Origin: Erigeron canadensis | Taxonomy: Eukaryota; Streptophyta; Magnoliopsida; Asterales; Asteraceae | DNA length: 64,000 bases | NCBI RefSeq assembly: GCF_010389155.1 | Contig: NC_057762.1 | Span: forward strand, 4,823,513 to 4,887,512 | Direction: 5' to 3' | Shown: positions 23,097 through 35,372 of the stretch, in pieces | How the letters are laid out: every line of letters starts with the position of its first letter | Numbering within the stretch: the stretch's first letter is position 1 | Notes under the pieces: model-generated | Databases searched by the model: none | The model's input: the letters and a program-made list of their open reading frames with translations, nothing else | Told to the model about the DNA's origin: nothing | Position numbers and translations under genes: made by a program

Positions 23097-23471
23097 GTGA
23101 CACTTGAAACCCAACCCTTTTTTTTACTAGTAATTCATTACTAATGGTTTATTACGTGACTGATGACTCGATTTGCGAGAGTTAGGTAATTATCTGGTTA
23201 TATACATTTTTATAAAAACATATAAATGTATATTATAAAAATATAATATTATATTTATATGTTAAACTACAATCAAAAATATTATTAAATCAAAATCAAA
23301 TTTAATTAAAAACGTGATATTTTGTGAGAATGTAAAATAATAGTCAATTTTTTTATTTCATTAATTCGATCGAGTTACACCACAACTAGCAAGTCATACT
23401 ACAAACTAGTTTTCTATTTCGGGCGTTGCCCCGAACAAAATAACGATACGTAAAACTGAAACATATATAAG
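23097..23471. other. gene-free spacer
   Basis: AT-rich spacer between the second solo LTR and the hAT element. Nothing identifiable. Confidence 0.45.
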
Positions 23472-24624
23472 CACCACCGGCTTAACAATATTGAGAGTTA
23501 GGCAAGGGCTTGAGACCCCCAAAATACAAAGGCCCCCAATTTTTATATTTTGGGCTTAATATTTTAATTAGACTTTATTCTTATAAGCTAGTTGTAACAA
23601 CCCAAACTCATTTAATCAAAAACCGAAAATATATATATTTTTTTACAGGACCTGACCGCAAAACACACCCACTGCAGCGCAGTAGAAACTCACGGACCAA
23701 AATGACCAAAAGCCTCACTGCGGCGCAGTGAGACTGAAAAGCTCCCACTGCGCAGTGAGAAGTTGCTGCACAAAAATTCTTATTTAACAACCAAATTCCT
23801 GCACATTAGACTTCATCTTCATACATCAAAACACCATTCCATTTCCAAACCTTTCAAATATTTAACCAAAGACATATAAAAACACCATTACATTGAGAAT
23901 TACCTTCTATACATAATTTACAACTTCCTTGTCCAACAAGTGGGTCAATTACCCAACTTGGATATTTAACAAGTTGTTCATACTTTCTTTCAAAAACTTA
24001 CATTTCACCACAACCACCATTTTCCAAAAATTTACCAAAACATAAGTTAACCAAATAGACTTGTATCAAGAGCCAAGATGTACAAAAGGGATTTTCTACC
24101 CAAATTACCAACCTTTGAGATGGCTAAAACCTCCAACTTGAACTTCACTCGTTCACTTCCTTGCTCTTGCTACTACCAATTCCTATAAAAGAGTTAAACA
24201 ACTAAAATATAAGCAACGCTTAGTGAATGCATACACATATAATCATAATCATGTTACCGTAATATTGTGCATTAAGCACCACATATAGCCTATCAAAGAT
24301 AGACATTACATTCGTATCAAACACAAGCATAACATTCATCACAATTTCATTTTCAATATGGCCATGGACAATTTGGCTAGTAGGAATTTACCCACCTACT
24401 AGCTCTTACAAACAATTTGACTAATAGGAATTTACCCACATACTAGTTCTCACAATCAATCAAACAAATGGGTCATATGAATCTACCCACCTATGACCTC
24501 TATTAATAAGAACATGATTATATGCAAATACACTCACCTCAAACTTGGCTATTAGGTACCATGGCTAAAGGCTCAACTAGATGATCTCCACCACCTATTC
24601 ATAATACAATATATATATATATAT

Positions 24625-24943
24625 AGGGGAAAGATAATTTGAGACCAACTAAAAAAAGTACAAAAAAGTACCATTGATTTTCGTAACTTACACACCACCA
24701 TCTACTATGATATACAAGACTTTTTTTTGTAAAAACACTAAGACTTTCCAGCGACGGACTCACAGAAAAATCATGTGTAAGTTAACTTACACATGTGCCG
24801 GAAAATCATGTGTACACATGTGTAAGTTAACTTACACATGATTTTCTGGTGGGCCCATCGCCGGAAAGTCTTAGTGTTTTTACAAAAAAGTCTTGTATAT
24901 CATAGTAGATGATGATGGTGTACAAAAATCAATGGTCTCTTTC
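24625..24943. mobile_element. foldback element inside the solo LTR
   Basis: Begins after a (TA)n tract with TAGGGGAAAGATAATTTGAGACC. Arms of about 150 bp, including TACAAGACTTTTTT, AACACTAAGACTTTCC and GTAAGTTAACTTACACATG, are inverted around a centre near 24800. The right arm ends at AATGGTCTCT without the expected terminal block, so that end is eroded. Confidence 0.7.
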
Positions 24944-25232
24944 ATAAACATCTACTTGCATTCAATATAATTCTAACATTATGGTGTTTGGCTACTCAAA
25001 ACTTTTTCAAAAATCCAAATTTTCATAATAAAACTTTATATCACAATTACTAGCCAAACACCACAAAATATGAGGTTCTTATTTTGGGGGTTTTTCATTA
25101 TCAACATTCTCTTTCAATCAAACTATCCATTTCTCAATCAAAATTGCTAGGCTTTACTTAAAAATCTCAAATAACAAAACCCCCCAATTTCTAGGATTAA
25201 GAACCCTAATTTTCAATAACAAATAAAACTAG

Positions 25233-25468
25233 CACTGTATTGTTTAGTTAACTTAAGAGAGGAAAGGAGAAGAGATGGAAAGAAAGTTTTCCTTTCTAAT
25301 CATCTCAAAAAAGAGAGCAAAACTTTTGAAGCAAAAAACAACTACACCCCCTCCTAATCCTTTCCACTCCTTCCTTTTCCACACTTAAAAAATTTAAGAA
25401 TGTATTTTATAATTTTCCCCTCTCTTCTCCTTTCCTTTCCACCTCTAAATAAACTAAACAATACAGTG
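25233..25468. mobile_element. MITE with long terminal inverted repeats (CACTGTATTG)
   Basis: CACTGTATTGTTTAGTT is present at both ends in inverted orientation, followed by purine-rich GAGGAAAGGAGAAGAGA arms. 236 bp with no coding. CACTG termini suggest CACTA-type, but the flanking TAG/TAA do not match perfectly. Nested in the solo LTR. Confidence 0.65.
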
Positions 25469-26217
25469 TAAAGTAATGGAAATCAATACCTCAAAAGTGA
25501 AAGACAAAAGATTAGGGTTTTTAAATCAAGATTCCTTCCCCATTCTTCCTTAAAAATTTCGGCCACCATCACCTCTACACAAGCCCTCAATTTCAATTTC
25601 TAATATAATTGGAGATGATTATTGTTATTATTATAGGATTAAGATTCTTTAGTTTGAGATTAGAAATCTCAATTGCATGGATTGAAGTAGGATAGAATAA
25701 TCAAGAAGAATGAAGAAGTAGTGGAAGAAGTTGGGTAAAGAAATAAGGTGGGAATGTGGCTGGCACCCCATACAAAAGCCACGACCCTTTTACAAATTTT
25801 TAATGGGTGTAATACCCACTATCCGTTAAAGTTCCAACTAAATTAACCCCTTATCCCAAAACAAAATACTAGGAAATCAATTTAATGTTAAAACTATAAA
25901 AAATGTTAATTTTCTATTACCTTAAAACATTAGGGTGTTACACTAGCCATTAGTGTTTTATAGACTACAATCCACAACAAAGTACGAAATAGCGACATCC
26001 GCATCTCTACGACCACCTGGCACACCAGTGGCATCCGTGCTACTAGGTTCACCGTTCGCCTTTTGTAATTCATTTTTATTTTTATTGTTATTAATGCTAA
26101 CTAATTTGTAAATTTGATTTTAATGATTAAAAAATTTTTTGTAATCTAGTGAGCTAGGCCCCCAAAATTGATCTTGTTTAAGGCCCTGAAAAACTTTAAA
26201 CCGGCACTGTATATAAG

Positions 26218-26529
26218 GTCGGTGATAGATACATAACGATAAACACACATTGGGATTCAGACCAACTGGATATTTAATGCCCCTTATGTCTTTCAGCCAA
26301 ATGTTGGTCACGGGTTCGAAACCTTTGAAAGGCATATTGGGACGTCCTTGCCAATGAGGTGGCGCGTGTGGGTTTTCTCTAGCATTTAGCTAGTTTCCTC
26401 CAGAACGGTAGTGAGACTTCCACCGCCAGTCATGCTCTCGAATTGACTATGCTGGTGACGTGATTGATTTCTACCGGACGATAAAGAGACATGTCGCTGA
26501 GTCTAATCACCACTGCTGTTAAAAAAAAC
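26218..26529 (+). mobile_element. SINE (tRNA-derived), plus strand
   Basis: A good tRNA B box GGGTTCGAAACC lies near 26313-26325 with an A-box-like CAACTGG upstream near 26261. The unit runs about 310 bp to CTGCTGTT plus an A8 tail at about 26529. It lies directly after the hAT target duplication. Its own duplications were not recognised, so the 5' boundary is approximate. This is not a tRNA gene, as no cloverleaf can be formed. Confidence 0.6.
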
Positions 26530-29500
26530 GTATCATTAACATAATAAAAGTATAGCACGAAGATTAAAACGTGATGCAAAAGACTATTAAACAAAAACTT
26601 TTTAGTACTGTACTCGTCCGTTGTTTGTGAATAACCACTTGTTTTCTTATTTAAAATCAGTCCTACAGACACCGTAAAAATTAATATGTTAATAAATGGA
26701 TAAAAAAAATTAAAATTAACATTTGGTAAAAATATGACTAAAATGAAGAAAAAAATTAAAAATAATGTAAGTAGCTATAACCACCGTTGGCTAGAGGTAT
26801 AAAAACTAACCTTTTTCTTATCTATTTTAAAGAAGATTTAGAAAAATCTTTGCAAAGTAAATATATTAATAAATGAATGAGAGAAACTAGGAACGTAGAC
26901 AAAAACATACAAAAAAAAATTTAAAAAATAAAATAAAATGCAAACTTTGATATATGTATGCGATAACCGGTAAGCTGATAATGATTAAAAAATGAAATTT
27001 AATACACTAATAAGTTAATGAAAAAAACAAATGCAATGTCAATGCAAGGTAAAATCACGACATAAAAAGCTTTAATGAAAAAAAAAACAAACGCAATATG
27101 AACACAAGGTAAAATAACGACATAAAAAAGCTAAAAAGAATAAACATAAAAAAGTACTTAAATACATGTATGTGGTACGAAATTAAAAAAAAAAAAATCA
27201 AGCAAGCAGGCTTCTACTGTAGCTAACGCTACCTTAATTGTTATATATAATAATGTAAAACAACTCGAATCATTAATCGAGTTGTCATTTTTTAAATTTA
27301 TTTTATCTTGATTTGTATTTGTGACTTATACGAGTGTAATAGCATGACATGTATATAAGGTACGTTGTGTATTGCCTCTCCCATTTAGAATCGGATAAAA
27401 ATGCAGACTATCTAATCAGCATTCATTTTGTGTCGATCATATGCTTAGAATAATACTATAATAAAAATGTATTTTAGTAACAATTTTGACAAAGCCATGT
27501 TGATGACAAAATTTAGTTGTAACAAACAATGAGATAAGAAGCAAAACCATGTGTACAAGTGCAAAGCTACGTGTCAAACTCATAAGACCTCGAATTACAC
27601 GTGTCATTAATATAACAGTAGTCTATTATCTACCTCATTAATTTCCTTAAACATGTACTAAACTCCAAAAGACTAAAACCGTAAGCTTTGCCAGATTATA
27701 AGCGGTAACGGCGTCATCCTTAAAAATAGAATTATAAATAAATATTTTGTTAACAGCGAAAGGGTGTAAATGTAATTACGCTCATTGTTAGATTAGAACA
27801 TGGGATTCTTAACTTCTTTTTTATTATTTACGTTTCGCATCCTATAAGATTCTTTAGTTTAACCAATTACTACTCATATGTTTGGATGATAAGAATTTAT
27901 ACATGTGGGTCTTTATCAAATAAATTAAGCAAGGTTTTAGACTCATTAATTGTCATACTTAAAAATAATAGCTATGAAAATGGTTTGCAAACATATGTGA
28001 CAAGAACAAAGACATGTTAGCTTAGTTGATTTTAAGTTTATAATGATTGTTTTACATGTGGTTGTAAGTATCGATGTTAATGTACTGACATTGACAAAAA
28101 AAAAAAAAAAAAAAAAAAGCTATTTTCCAAATATACACAATTGTTTGTAAATATAAAAGACAAGCAAAGTTTTCAAAAACGTGTTTATAGCTCGTTATAA
28201 AATAATCACTCATGTTATCATAATTTAAAGGAATATCATAACCCATATTTTAGAAAGTCACTTTTAGTCCTTTAATTACAAACCTTACACGAACCATATA
28301 TACAGTAGGTTGATCGAGTAGTCAAGAAGTTTATGATCATATATTATTCGTCAATTAAGTCAGGAAATTAATTTTAGATTTATAACGTTTACCTTTGTTT
28401 TCAGAAGAAGTTAACAAGATGATTTAGTAAGATAATTAAATACTTATATGTGTAAACTTTGTTTTTAAAGAGAAAAACTAGGTTATTTATTCGTTGCAAA
28501 ATGTTAAATAGGTGAAGTAGGTAAACTAATAATTACAAGTTTGTTTTTAGACGATGATTTTACATTTTTACATTAATAAAAATGTAAAATAAAATACTAA
28601 CAGGAATTGTGTTTGGCTTTAAAAAAGAAATGATGGTACGAGTACATTGATTGAAGTATAATTTAAAAATAAAACGTATAAATTAGACGCAAAAGTTAAA
28701 AGAAAAAATTGTTTATGGGTAGAATTTTAAATTTTTAGAAAAAAAAAGGGTGTCGATGTAACATAATTGTGGACCATTACTGTAGTTGGATTAAAGGGGC
28801 AAAAATTTGAGAAATGAAAGGTGGGAGGGTGGACGAGTAAATGCTCTGGTCTTTTTACTGGCTAACTGGGCCCCACACACACGAATATTTTACGTCTTCT
28901 TAACAGGTGGGCCCCCTCTTTAAAATCTTTATGGGTTGACCCGGCTTTCATCAGCTTTGAACCCGTTAATTTAATTTGAACGTGTCCAAGTCAAACTATT
29001 TTTAAGTTTTACTCGTACAATTTACAACAACACATTTTGGATTGTTTTTGGTTTGTTGCATGGAAATGCATATGAATTTGGTAAAATAGTAACAAATTCT
29101 GTACAAACTTTGAAATTTATTATGAAAATTATTAGAATTATAGGAGGTAGTTTTAATTTTTATTAACTACAACTTATTTAATGGTTTCATATAAACATGA
29201 AATTTCTAATGGAGTTGCTATCATCGTACACACATAATAACACTATCCTCGATATGGATAAAGTTCTTTAATGAAAATTACGAATTAATTAAATGGTACA
29301 TATTAAAGTGGTCGTATCGCAAACTAGTTATCTTGCTATTATATTATTATTATTATAGCATAGTCTAAATAATAGATGCTATTTGTCTTTTAATTTTAGA
29401 TATATGAATTTATTGAGAGTAGTTTAGGTACAGGAATAGGAATAATTAATTTGTTTTGATTTATTATATAAAATAACAAATTTGTTATTTTGTTCTTTGC

Positions 29501-29574
29501 TTAAACTCAAATAATCAATTTGACTGATAAGTTTTATTTTTACAATGTCATATCACTTTGTTAAAGACCTATAG
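26530..29574. other. long gene-free AT-rich stretch
   Basis: Contains poly(A) and poly(T) runs (such as A22 near 28097-28118), two near-repeated segments ending AAAATCACGACATAAAAAGC and AAAATAACGACATAAAAAAGC near 27040-27130, and a C-rich ATGGGTTGACCCGGC segment near 28930. No open frame with a domain is seen on either strand. Confidence 0.4.
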
Positions 29575-29830
29575 TGATCTATATCCTTCGAAAAATTGGT
29601 TTGCTTATCAAAATTCAAAACTTCACGAGAAGTCTCTTTTGTTAAAGTTTTGAGATAAAGTTTATACTTATATAAGAGATACGTTCTACCAACCATTAAG
29701 ACTATGATCTATATGCTTCGAAAAATTGGTTTGTTTATCAAAATTTAAAATTTCACGAGAAGTCTCTTTGTTAAAGTTTTGAAATAAAGTTTATACTTAT
29801 ATAAGAGAGAGATACGTTAGATCAACCATT
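29575..29830. repeat. imperfect tandem duplication, about 125-bp unit
   Basis: 29575-29697 and 29705-29830 are two copies of one unit that share TTCGAAAAATTGGTTTG, TTCACGAGAAGTCTCTTT and TTTATACTTATATAAGAGA, with scattered substitutions and small indels. Non-coding, upstream of the ZHD gene by about 0.85 kb. Confidence 0.85.
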
Positions 29831-30470
29831 ATTCTATTGGAAAAATCAATTATATATATGTGTATATATATAACAACTAACAAAGTAACAATACGTTAAA
29901 AGTGTTTATAATGGTATCAGTGTCGTACGTTAACAACGTCAGGGTGGTGGAATAGACCGTTACCCACTTGGGGTCATCTCAGGCTCTCGGGGTTATTGTG
30001 ATGTGAAATGGCTAATGTTGGTGTGTTGATGCTGGTTTTGTTCGAGTTGTTATGTGTTTGTTTTTTTCCGTTGATGGGGTTTCTGGAATTTAATTTTCAA
30101 AGTTGTTAGTTGTGAATGTAATATGATTGCTAAAAATACATATGAATAGTGTGGTCAATTACATATGTTCTAAAAATAAAAAATAAAAATAAATGTGTGA
30201 CCATCAAAATGCAATTCTTCATTACAAGACAAAAGTAAAGAGTACAATCTTAACATAGGGTTTATGTTTGTGACTTTTTTGTTTGAAAAAGAGATGTCGG
30301 GTCAACTAGCCCCATATAATAGTAAATTCAGTAATTTGATTACCCATATACAAAAAATTCGGGTTAACCAAGTAGTAGATTAAATAACCAAAGCATAGTT
30401 AAGCAAAGACATTGCAACACCACATAAGAAGGTTATCTACAGTCATCTTCTCCTGACATCCTTCCATAAA
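29831..30470. other. upstream intergenic region of the ZHD gene
   Basis: No gene is seen. A TG-rich non-coding stretch spans 29990-30110. The distal promoter of the ZHD gene may lie here, but no specific element can be defended. Confidence 0.35.
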
Positions 30471-30474
30471 CCAA

Positions 30475-30685
30475 AAATTTTATATTTTTATTTTTATTAA
30501 CATCAAAACAATTTTCATCAATCAATCAATCTATCTCTCTAACCCCATCCCTCATCCCATCCATCTTCCTTTTCCTTTCAACAATTTCATCCATATGGAC
30601 CCCTAAACTTTCTTCTTTTTTTTCTTTTTCACTTAATTACCCTTTCTTTTATATATATACATATATACAAAATATATACATATAT
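30475..30685 (+). promoter_or_regulatory. probable core promoter and 5' leader of the ZHD gene
   Basis: A TTTTATATTTTTATTT string around 30479-30494 could serve as TATA box. It is followed by a pyrimidine-rich leader (TCTATCTCTCTAACCCC around 30529) and (TA)n-like repeats just before the ATG. Pyrimidine-rich leaders are common in plant genes. The start site is inferred. Confidence 0.35.
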
Positions 30686-31735
30686 ATGGACATATCTTCA
30701 CCACCACAAACCACCGCCACCACAACAACCACTGGTAATATTAGTCCTACTAAAGACATCCATGATCTTGACCCGAGTCCGATCCATAAACATCTTTCAT
30801 CTCCTTTCACAAATGGAGTACTTAAAAGACTAAAGCCACGTCATCACAACTTCAATAACTCACCACCAGTTGTAGTGAGTTATAAAGAATGTTTAAAAAA
30901 CCACGCCGCTTCAATGGGTGGTCACGCCGTGGACGGATGTGGTGAGTTTATGCCGTCGCCGACGTCCACACCCACCGACCCGACGTCGTTAAAATGTGCA
31001 GCTTGTGGTTGTCACCGGAATTTCCACCGCCGTGACCCAGATGAGTCTTTCCCTGCTAACCCAATTCAACATGTGATAGAATACCAACCACACCACCGTC
31101 ATCACCCGCCGCCACCGCCACCGCCGCCACAACCTATTTCCGTCGCCGGAGCTAGAACAAATAGCTTGTCTCCGGCGGACTCTCCATCCCCACCTCCGAT
31201 CTCATCTTCTTACTACCCATCAGCACCCCACATGCTTTTAGCTCTCAGCACCGGATTATCTGCACCGCCGCCGGAATCTACACTCATCACGCCGTTTTCT
31301 AACCCCGGCGTGATGGGGTCTAATAGCTCAAATGGCAAAAAAAGGTTCAGAACGAAATTCACACCAGAACAGAAAGACAAGATGCACGAGTTGGCCGAAA
31401 AAGTCGGATGGAAGATGCTGAAAAAAGATGAAGATATAATCATAAGTTTTTGTAATGAAATTGGGGTTGAAAAAGGGGTTTTTAAAGTTTGGATGCATAA
31501 TAATAAGATGACGTTGGGTTCTAAAAAAGAACCCAACGCCGCCGTGACCCATCACATTGATAATAATGGATCTTCTGGTGGTGGCGCCACCGCCGCGGGT
31601 ATCGATTTCTTAACGGATATCAATCACCGGCCGAATAACCACCACCAGTTTCAGCCACCACCACAAAATAATGATAGTGTGGGTAGTGGTGAAAATGTTA
31701 TGGGGACTAATGGAGGATCATCATCATCATCTTAA
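30686..31735 (+). CDS. ZHD9: zinc-finger homeodomain transcription factor (ZHD9/ZHD10-like)
   Basis: An intact 349-residue intronless protein, as usual in this family. Residues 66-115 form the ZF-HD dimerisation zinc finger, starting [20 protein letters not shown] and running to [13 protein letters not shown], with the Cys/His ligands present. Residues 218-281 form the atypical homeodomain ([16 protein letters not shown] ... [10 protein letters not shown]), which binds ATTA-containing DNA. The [13 protein letters not shown] and [10 protein letters not shown] segments between the domains resemble Arabidopsis ZHD9/ZHD10 as I remember them. It should act in the nucleus, as dimers with other ZHD or MIF proteins. 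Low-complexity Pro/His and terminal Ser runs are normal. The ATG is the first in frame and leaves a complete N-terminus. Assignment to ZHD9 versus ZHD10 is less sure than the family. Confidence 0.95.
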   Translation: MDISSPPQTTATTTTTGNISPTKDIHDLDPSPIHKHLSSPFTNGVLKRLKPRHHNFNNSPPVVVSYKECLKNHAASMGGHAVDGCGEFMPSPTSTPTDPTSLKCAACGCHRNFHRRDPDESFPANPIQHVIEYQPHHRHHPPPPPPPPQPISVAGARTNSLSPADSPSPPPISSSYYPSAPHMLLALSTGLSAPPPESTLITPFSNPGVMGSNSSNGKKRFRTKFTPEQKDKMHELAEKVGWKMLKKDEDIIISFCNEIGVEKGVFKVWMHNNKMTLGSKKEPNAAVTHHIDNNGSSGGGATAAGIDFLTDINHRPNNHHQFQPPPQNNDSVGSGENVMGTNGGSSSSS

Positions 31736-32391
31736 ATAGTAATTAGTTAAGTTAATTATGGGTTATTTTTATAGTTATTATATATTATGGATAATAATAA
31801 TAAGTACTTTGTTTTAATTATTATTATTAGAGAAGATTAAATAGCAAGAGGGCAAGAAGAAGAAGAACATGAGGCTGTTGTTTGTTTTCAGTAGTTAATT
31901 ATCTCATTGTTATTGTTATATTATTATTAATTAATATTATATTAGGGGAACTTTTTTCTTTACTTTTTATGTTAATTGTGTTATTGGTTAGATAATGTTT
32001 GTTTTTAGTCCAAATGTGGAAAGTTTTAGTACGGTCGTAGTTGGATTTAATCCCAATAATACTATGTTTAGAAAGTACCATTAAAGTAATATCTAGGTTT
32101 TTAGGTTAAGTACTAATTTAATCAACAAAATCAGTTTTGGATCTTGAGTATTTAATTCCTTTGACTTCTTTATTACTTTTAATAATGATTGTGAGAAAAT
32201 GGTCCTTAATATAATGTTCAAAGTTATATTTATATTGTTTGGTCAATGTTATGTTCGTGAGAATATATCAGTGTTTTGTACATAAATTCCTCTTGGTATG
32301 GATATCAAAGTGGTCTGTGCTGTAGATTAATAATACTGTGGTATATTGCAACTTTAAATAAATATTTCTTATATTTTCTTATTAAGTAAAC

Positions 32392-32435
32392 TAGTAGTTT
32401 GTTTAACATGGATTAGTAGTTTGTTTAACATGGAT
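32392..32435. repeat. 22-bp perfect tandem duplication
   Basis: TAGTAGTTTGTTTAACATGG plus AT occurs twice head to tail. Non-coding. Confidence 0.9.
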
Positions 32436-32524
32436 TGAAATCTCTTAAAGTGTTTCAATTTTATTATATTGAAATTAAAGATCAAAGATTCAAAATTTAT
32501 CTTTTAAATCTTGATCTTGATTTT

Positions 32525-32620
32525 AAATCAATGGTTAAAATCATCAACTTTATTAACTTTATCAATAAAGTAAAAATCAATGGTTAAAATCATCAACTTT
32601 ATTAACTTTACCAATAAAGT
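32525..32620. repeat. 49-bp tandem duplication
   Basis: A unit beginning AAATCAATGGTTAAAATC and ending CAATAAAG occurs twice, with one substitution seen (TATC versus TACC). Non-coding. Confidence 0.85.
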
Positions 32621-33749
32621 TATCAATAAATTTGTAATTAATTTTAGGAAAACTCAATCCGTTTAACCTTCGAAACTGACATTGGACTGGATTTAGTTTA
32701 TGGCTCAGTGACTCACGATAAATGTACATTATATAATTATCATATATAAAATAAAATTTAATATATTTGGATTTATTTTATAATAAACTTTCAATAATAT
32801 TATTAATTAAATTTAAACAGTATCATATATGTATTTGTTGTATATGTATATAATAAAATTTATGATAACATATATCATTGATTTATCAATACTCTTAATT
32901 TATTACTACGTATGTTAGTATGTCATTCACTCATTCAAACCGCATCTCCTTTGGGACTATAAATCCCATTTTAGGATAAGGTTTAATTGAATGTAAATAA
33001 GGAAATAACCTTTAAGAAATGATAGCTTAGAGCCTTAGACTACTTGGTATAGTTTTTATGACATATATTAGTCTTATATATTTGATGTAATGTAGTTCTT
33101 ACTTTTGATGTTTTGTCAAAAATATATTTTATTTAATATATATTTTGCTATTAAAATAAAAACCTCAAGAAATGATATGTGTTAGTATATACAAAAAATA
33201 TTGAATAAACATGAACAAATCTAGATTTAGTGGGGGTATCATTTGTAGGTGAGCTTTAATACAAATACACTTTTATGCTGCGATGGTTTGTCATGATGAT
33301 AAGGTGGATTAAGACTACGATTTTTCACGTTTTCTTTTAAATTTTTTTTCTTCTAATAATTTATTTATGAGACGATATTCCAATGTCTTGATCACGCTTT
33401 ATTCTTTTCTCAAATTCCCAAGTGCATTTTACAGTTTATACCCCTAATTTAATTTAAAGACTTGCAACTTGCAAGACTTCCAACGTCTGATTTTAACGTC
33501 AAGATTTATAAATCATCTGAATTTTGAGGGTAGTCGAGTCGAAAGATTAAATATGCGTGCCTAGTTTCATAATGTATTCGACTCAACTTGTTTGAAAACT
33601 CGTTTAGTTATTCAAGCCGAATGAATCAAAAACTCATTTACTTATTTGTGCAGAATGAGTTCAAATAAGTGACTTGAGTGAAGCTAGCTATTTTTAAGTT
33701 ATTGAACGGGTTAAATTCTCATTTAATTATTGGAGTTGAATGAGTTCAA

Positions 33750-33905
33750 ACAAGTGACTAGGAATGATAATGGGGTGGGTAATATTGGGATCTCGATACT
33801 CATCCCCATACCCAATTCCCCCCTTGTAAATCCCATCTCTTTTGGGGAGTTAGATTGCATTGACATACCGGCCCGTCCCATCCTTATAGGGGTGTACCTC
33901 GATTT
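33750..33905. mobile_element. C/G-rich MITE-like element (TAGGAATGATAATGGGG end)
   Basis: Left end TAGGAATGATAATGGGGTGG, internal CCCCATACCC and GGGGAGTTAGATT words and a C-rich right half resemble the element at 9955 and the one in the MYB intron. Boundaries are approximate and the target duplication is unresolved. Confidence 0.4.
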
Positions 33906-35372
33906 TTATCTTTATTCTTATATTTAATGTGTCTTATTTTTAAACGATCCTTAAATAATCTTAATGTCACCCATATTGTAGATGGAATCCGGACTTTTTC
34001 CTAAAGAAACCAAAGTCGATCTCTAACAGATAGATTATAACTCATATTGAGAAAGGATAAAATAAAATGATGTCGCACATTCAACATGGCGTTCGACTCA
34101 TATGCCTTAAACGATTATGATATTGAGTTATTGTTTTGAGTGACTTCAAATCTTCAATCATACATTTATACATGTTACTCGATCCTAAGTATTTGATGCA
34201 TTTTAACTTTTAGATTCAGGTAATTATTATTTTGTTTACTCATGTTTAGTATTGAAACATACTTCTTGAAGGGTAATGATCAATTCTCCTAATAGTTTAG
34301 CTTAAAAATCCTCCTAATTAATAGGATTGTGATATATGAAAAATCGAGGGTGAGATTAAGAAGAAAAATTAGTGAATTACATATGTTAACAAGTAGATAT
34401 ATTAAGAGGATTTTTAAAAGGATTGGTTAATAGAATTTATCATTTTCCTTTCTTGAATTAATATTCACAAATCTTAATTTATGGATTTTTTAGATGTGAC
34501 AGACCCTTGAAGAAGTATAGCTAGCATTTCTCAGGATATCCACATGGATCCTAGACCATATGACCCACTGCCGATATATATTTTGATATTTTAAGGTCGT
34601 TAAATGTTTACCGATTTTTATATATTTATACTTTTTGCATTTTCGTCAATTAGACATGCACATTAATTGCCTTAACAACCCAAATAATACTCATTGATTA
34701 TTGTTGTCCGTGTGCGGCAAGTAGGATCGACGTCCCCATTCAACCATCCCTCTAATCGGCAAGCATGGGCAGAGAACCAAAAAAATATATAGATAAACAT
34801 ATATTAGAATAAATGTAAACATTTTGATCATTAGTGTACAAAATAAAACACACGAAAGAAAGATTTAAGAGGCAATACATGTGGCATGATGCATTGACTT
34901 TTCTAGGTTATATAGAACTAATTTGAACGAGTAATAATAAATTCCCTATATTTTTTTTTTTATATATGTACAACTACTATTTTAGATTTGTTATGCAGTT
35001 ATCAACACTCAATTTGAACAAATGTAATGATTGGATTTGTGATGATATGAAAGGAGATTTTACGTTCATATGTCTGTATGTATGTATAGATGATATAAGA
35101 GAAAATAAGACCGGTAAACTAAAAAACATTCAATTATGTTCAACCAAATCTTTAACATGTGTGTCTTGTTTAAAGTAAAAAGAAAAAAAAAATTATTTGA
35201 TAAGATATTACAAGTTGAAGTTTAGAACTTCTTTTTCTTTAACCAGGTCATTAAGTGATACTACAATCGTTTTGGATGTATGGCGGAATAAAAAGAGCAA
35301 GGTAGTAATCAACGTGTTTAAACCGGTTCAAATTGACCGGTTGCATTGAGAAAAAACCGATGGGTATACACA
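33906..35372. other. gene-free stretch
   Basis: AT-rich. Short open frames near 34966-35178 lack domains. A poly(T) run at about 34952-34961 and a poly(A) run at about 35183-35191 are low complexity. No element ends recognised. Confidence 0.4.

Larger units (their letters stand above)
23593..25942. mobile_element. solo LTR, 2.35 kb, nested in the hAT element
   Basis: Starts TGTAACAACCC at 23593 and ends TTAGGGTGTTACA at 25942, flanked by CTAGT and CTAGC (5-bp duplication with one mismatch). The ends resemble those of the LTR at 20871-23096, so they are probably related gypsy families. There is no internal coding. Two palindromic elements are nested inside. Orientation is not certain. Confidence 0.7.
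23472..26209. mobile_element. hAT-type element, TSD TATATAAG, interrupted by a solo LTR
   Basis: Left end CACCACCGGCTTAAC and right end (complement) CAGTGCCGGTTTAAA form a degenerate inverted repeat. Both sides carry TATATAAG (23464-23471 and 26210-26217), a perfect 8-bp duplication as expected of hAT transposons. Removing the nested LTR leaves about 0.4 kb without coding capacity, so it is non-autonomous. Subterminal AGGCCCCCAA-like words occur at both ends. Confidence 0.75.
31736..33744. other. ZHD 3' flank and intergenic AT-rich stretch
   Basis: The first 150 bases probably hold the ZHD 3' UTR, with AATAATAATAA-type polyadenylation signals near 31790-31802. The rest is AT-rich, with two short tandem duplications listed separately and no gene. 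Confidence 0.4.

Noticed and set aside
26261..26330. Possible tRNA gene (A and B boxes)
   Set aside because: No cloverleaf or acceptor stem can be formed, and the unit continues 200 bases to a poly(A) tail, so it is a SINE. The same holds for the boxes near 11230, 39756, 43105, 47655 and 48665.
28097..28118. A22 run as a possible retroposon tail
   Set aside because: No upstream coding, SINE boxes or flanking duplication could be found, so it is treated as low complexity.
29911..29925. TGGTATCAG resembling a retrotransposon primer binding site
   Set aside because: No LTR ending in CA precedes it and no gag or pol follows.
31213..31555. Minus-strand open frames of 107 and 75 codons
   Set aside because: Antisense shadows of the ZHD homeodomain coding region.
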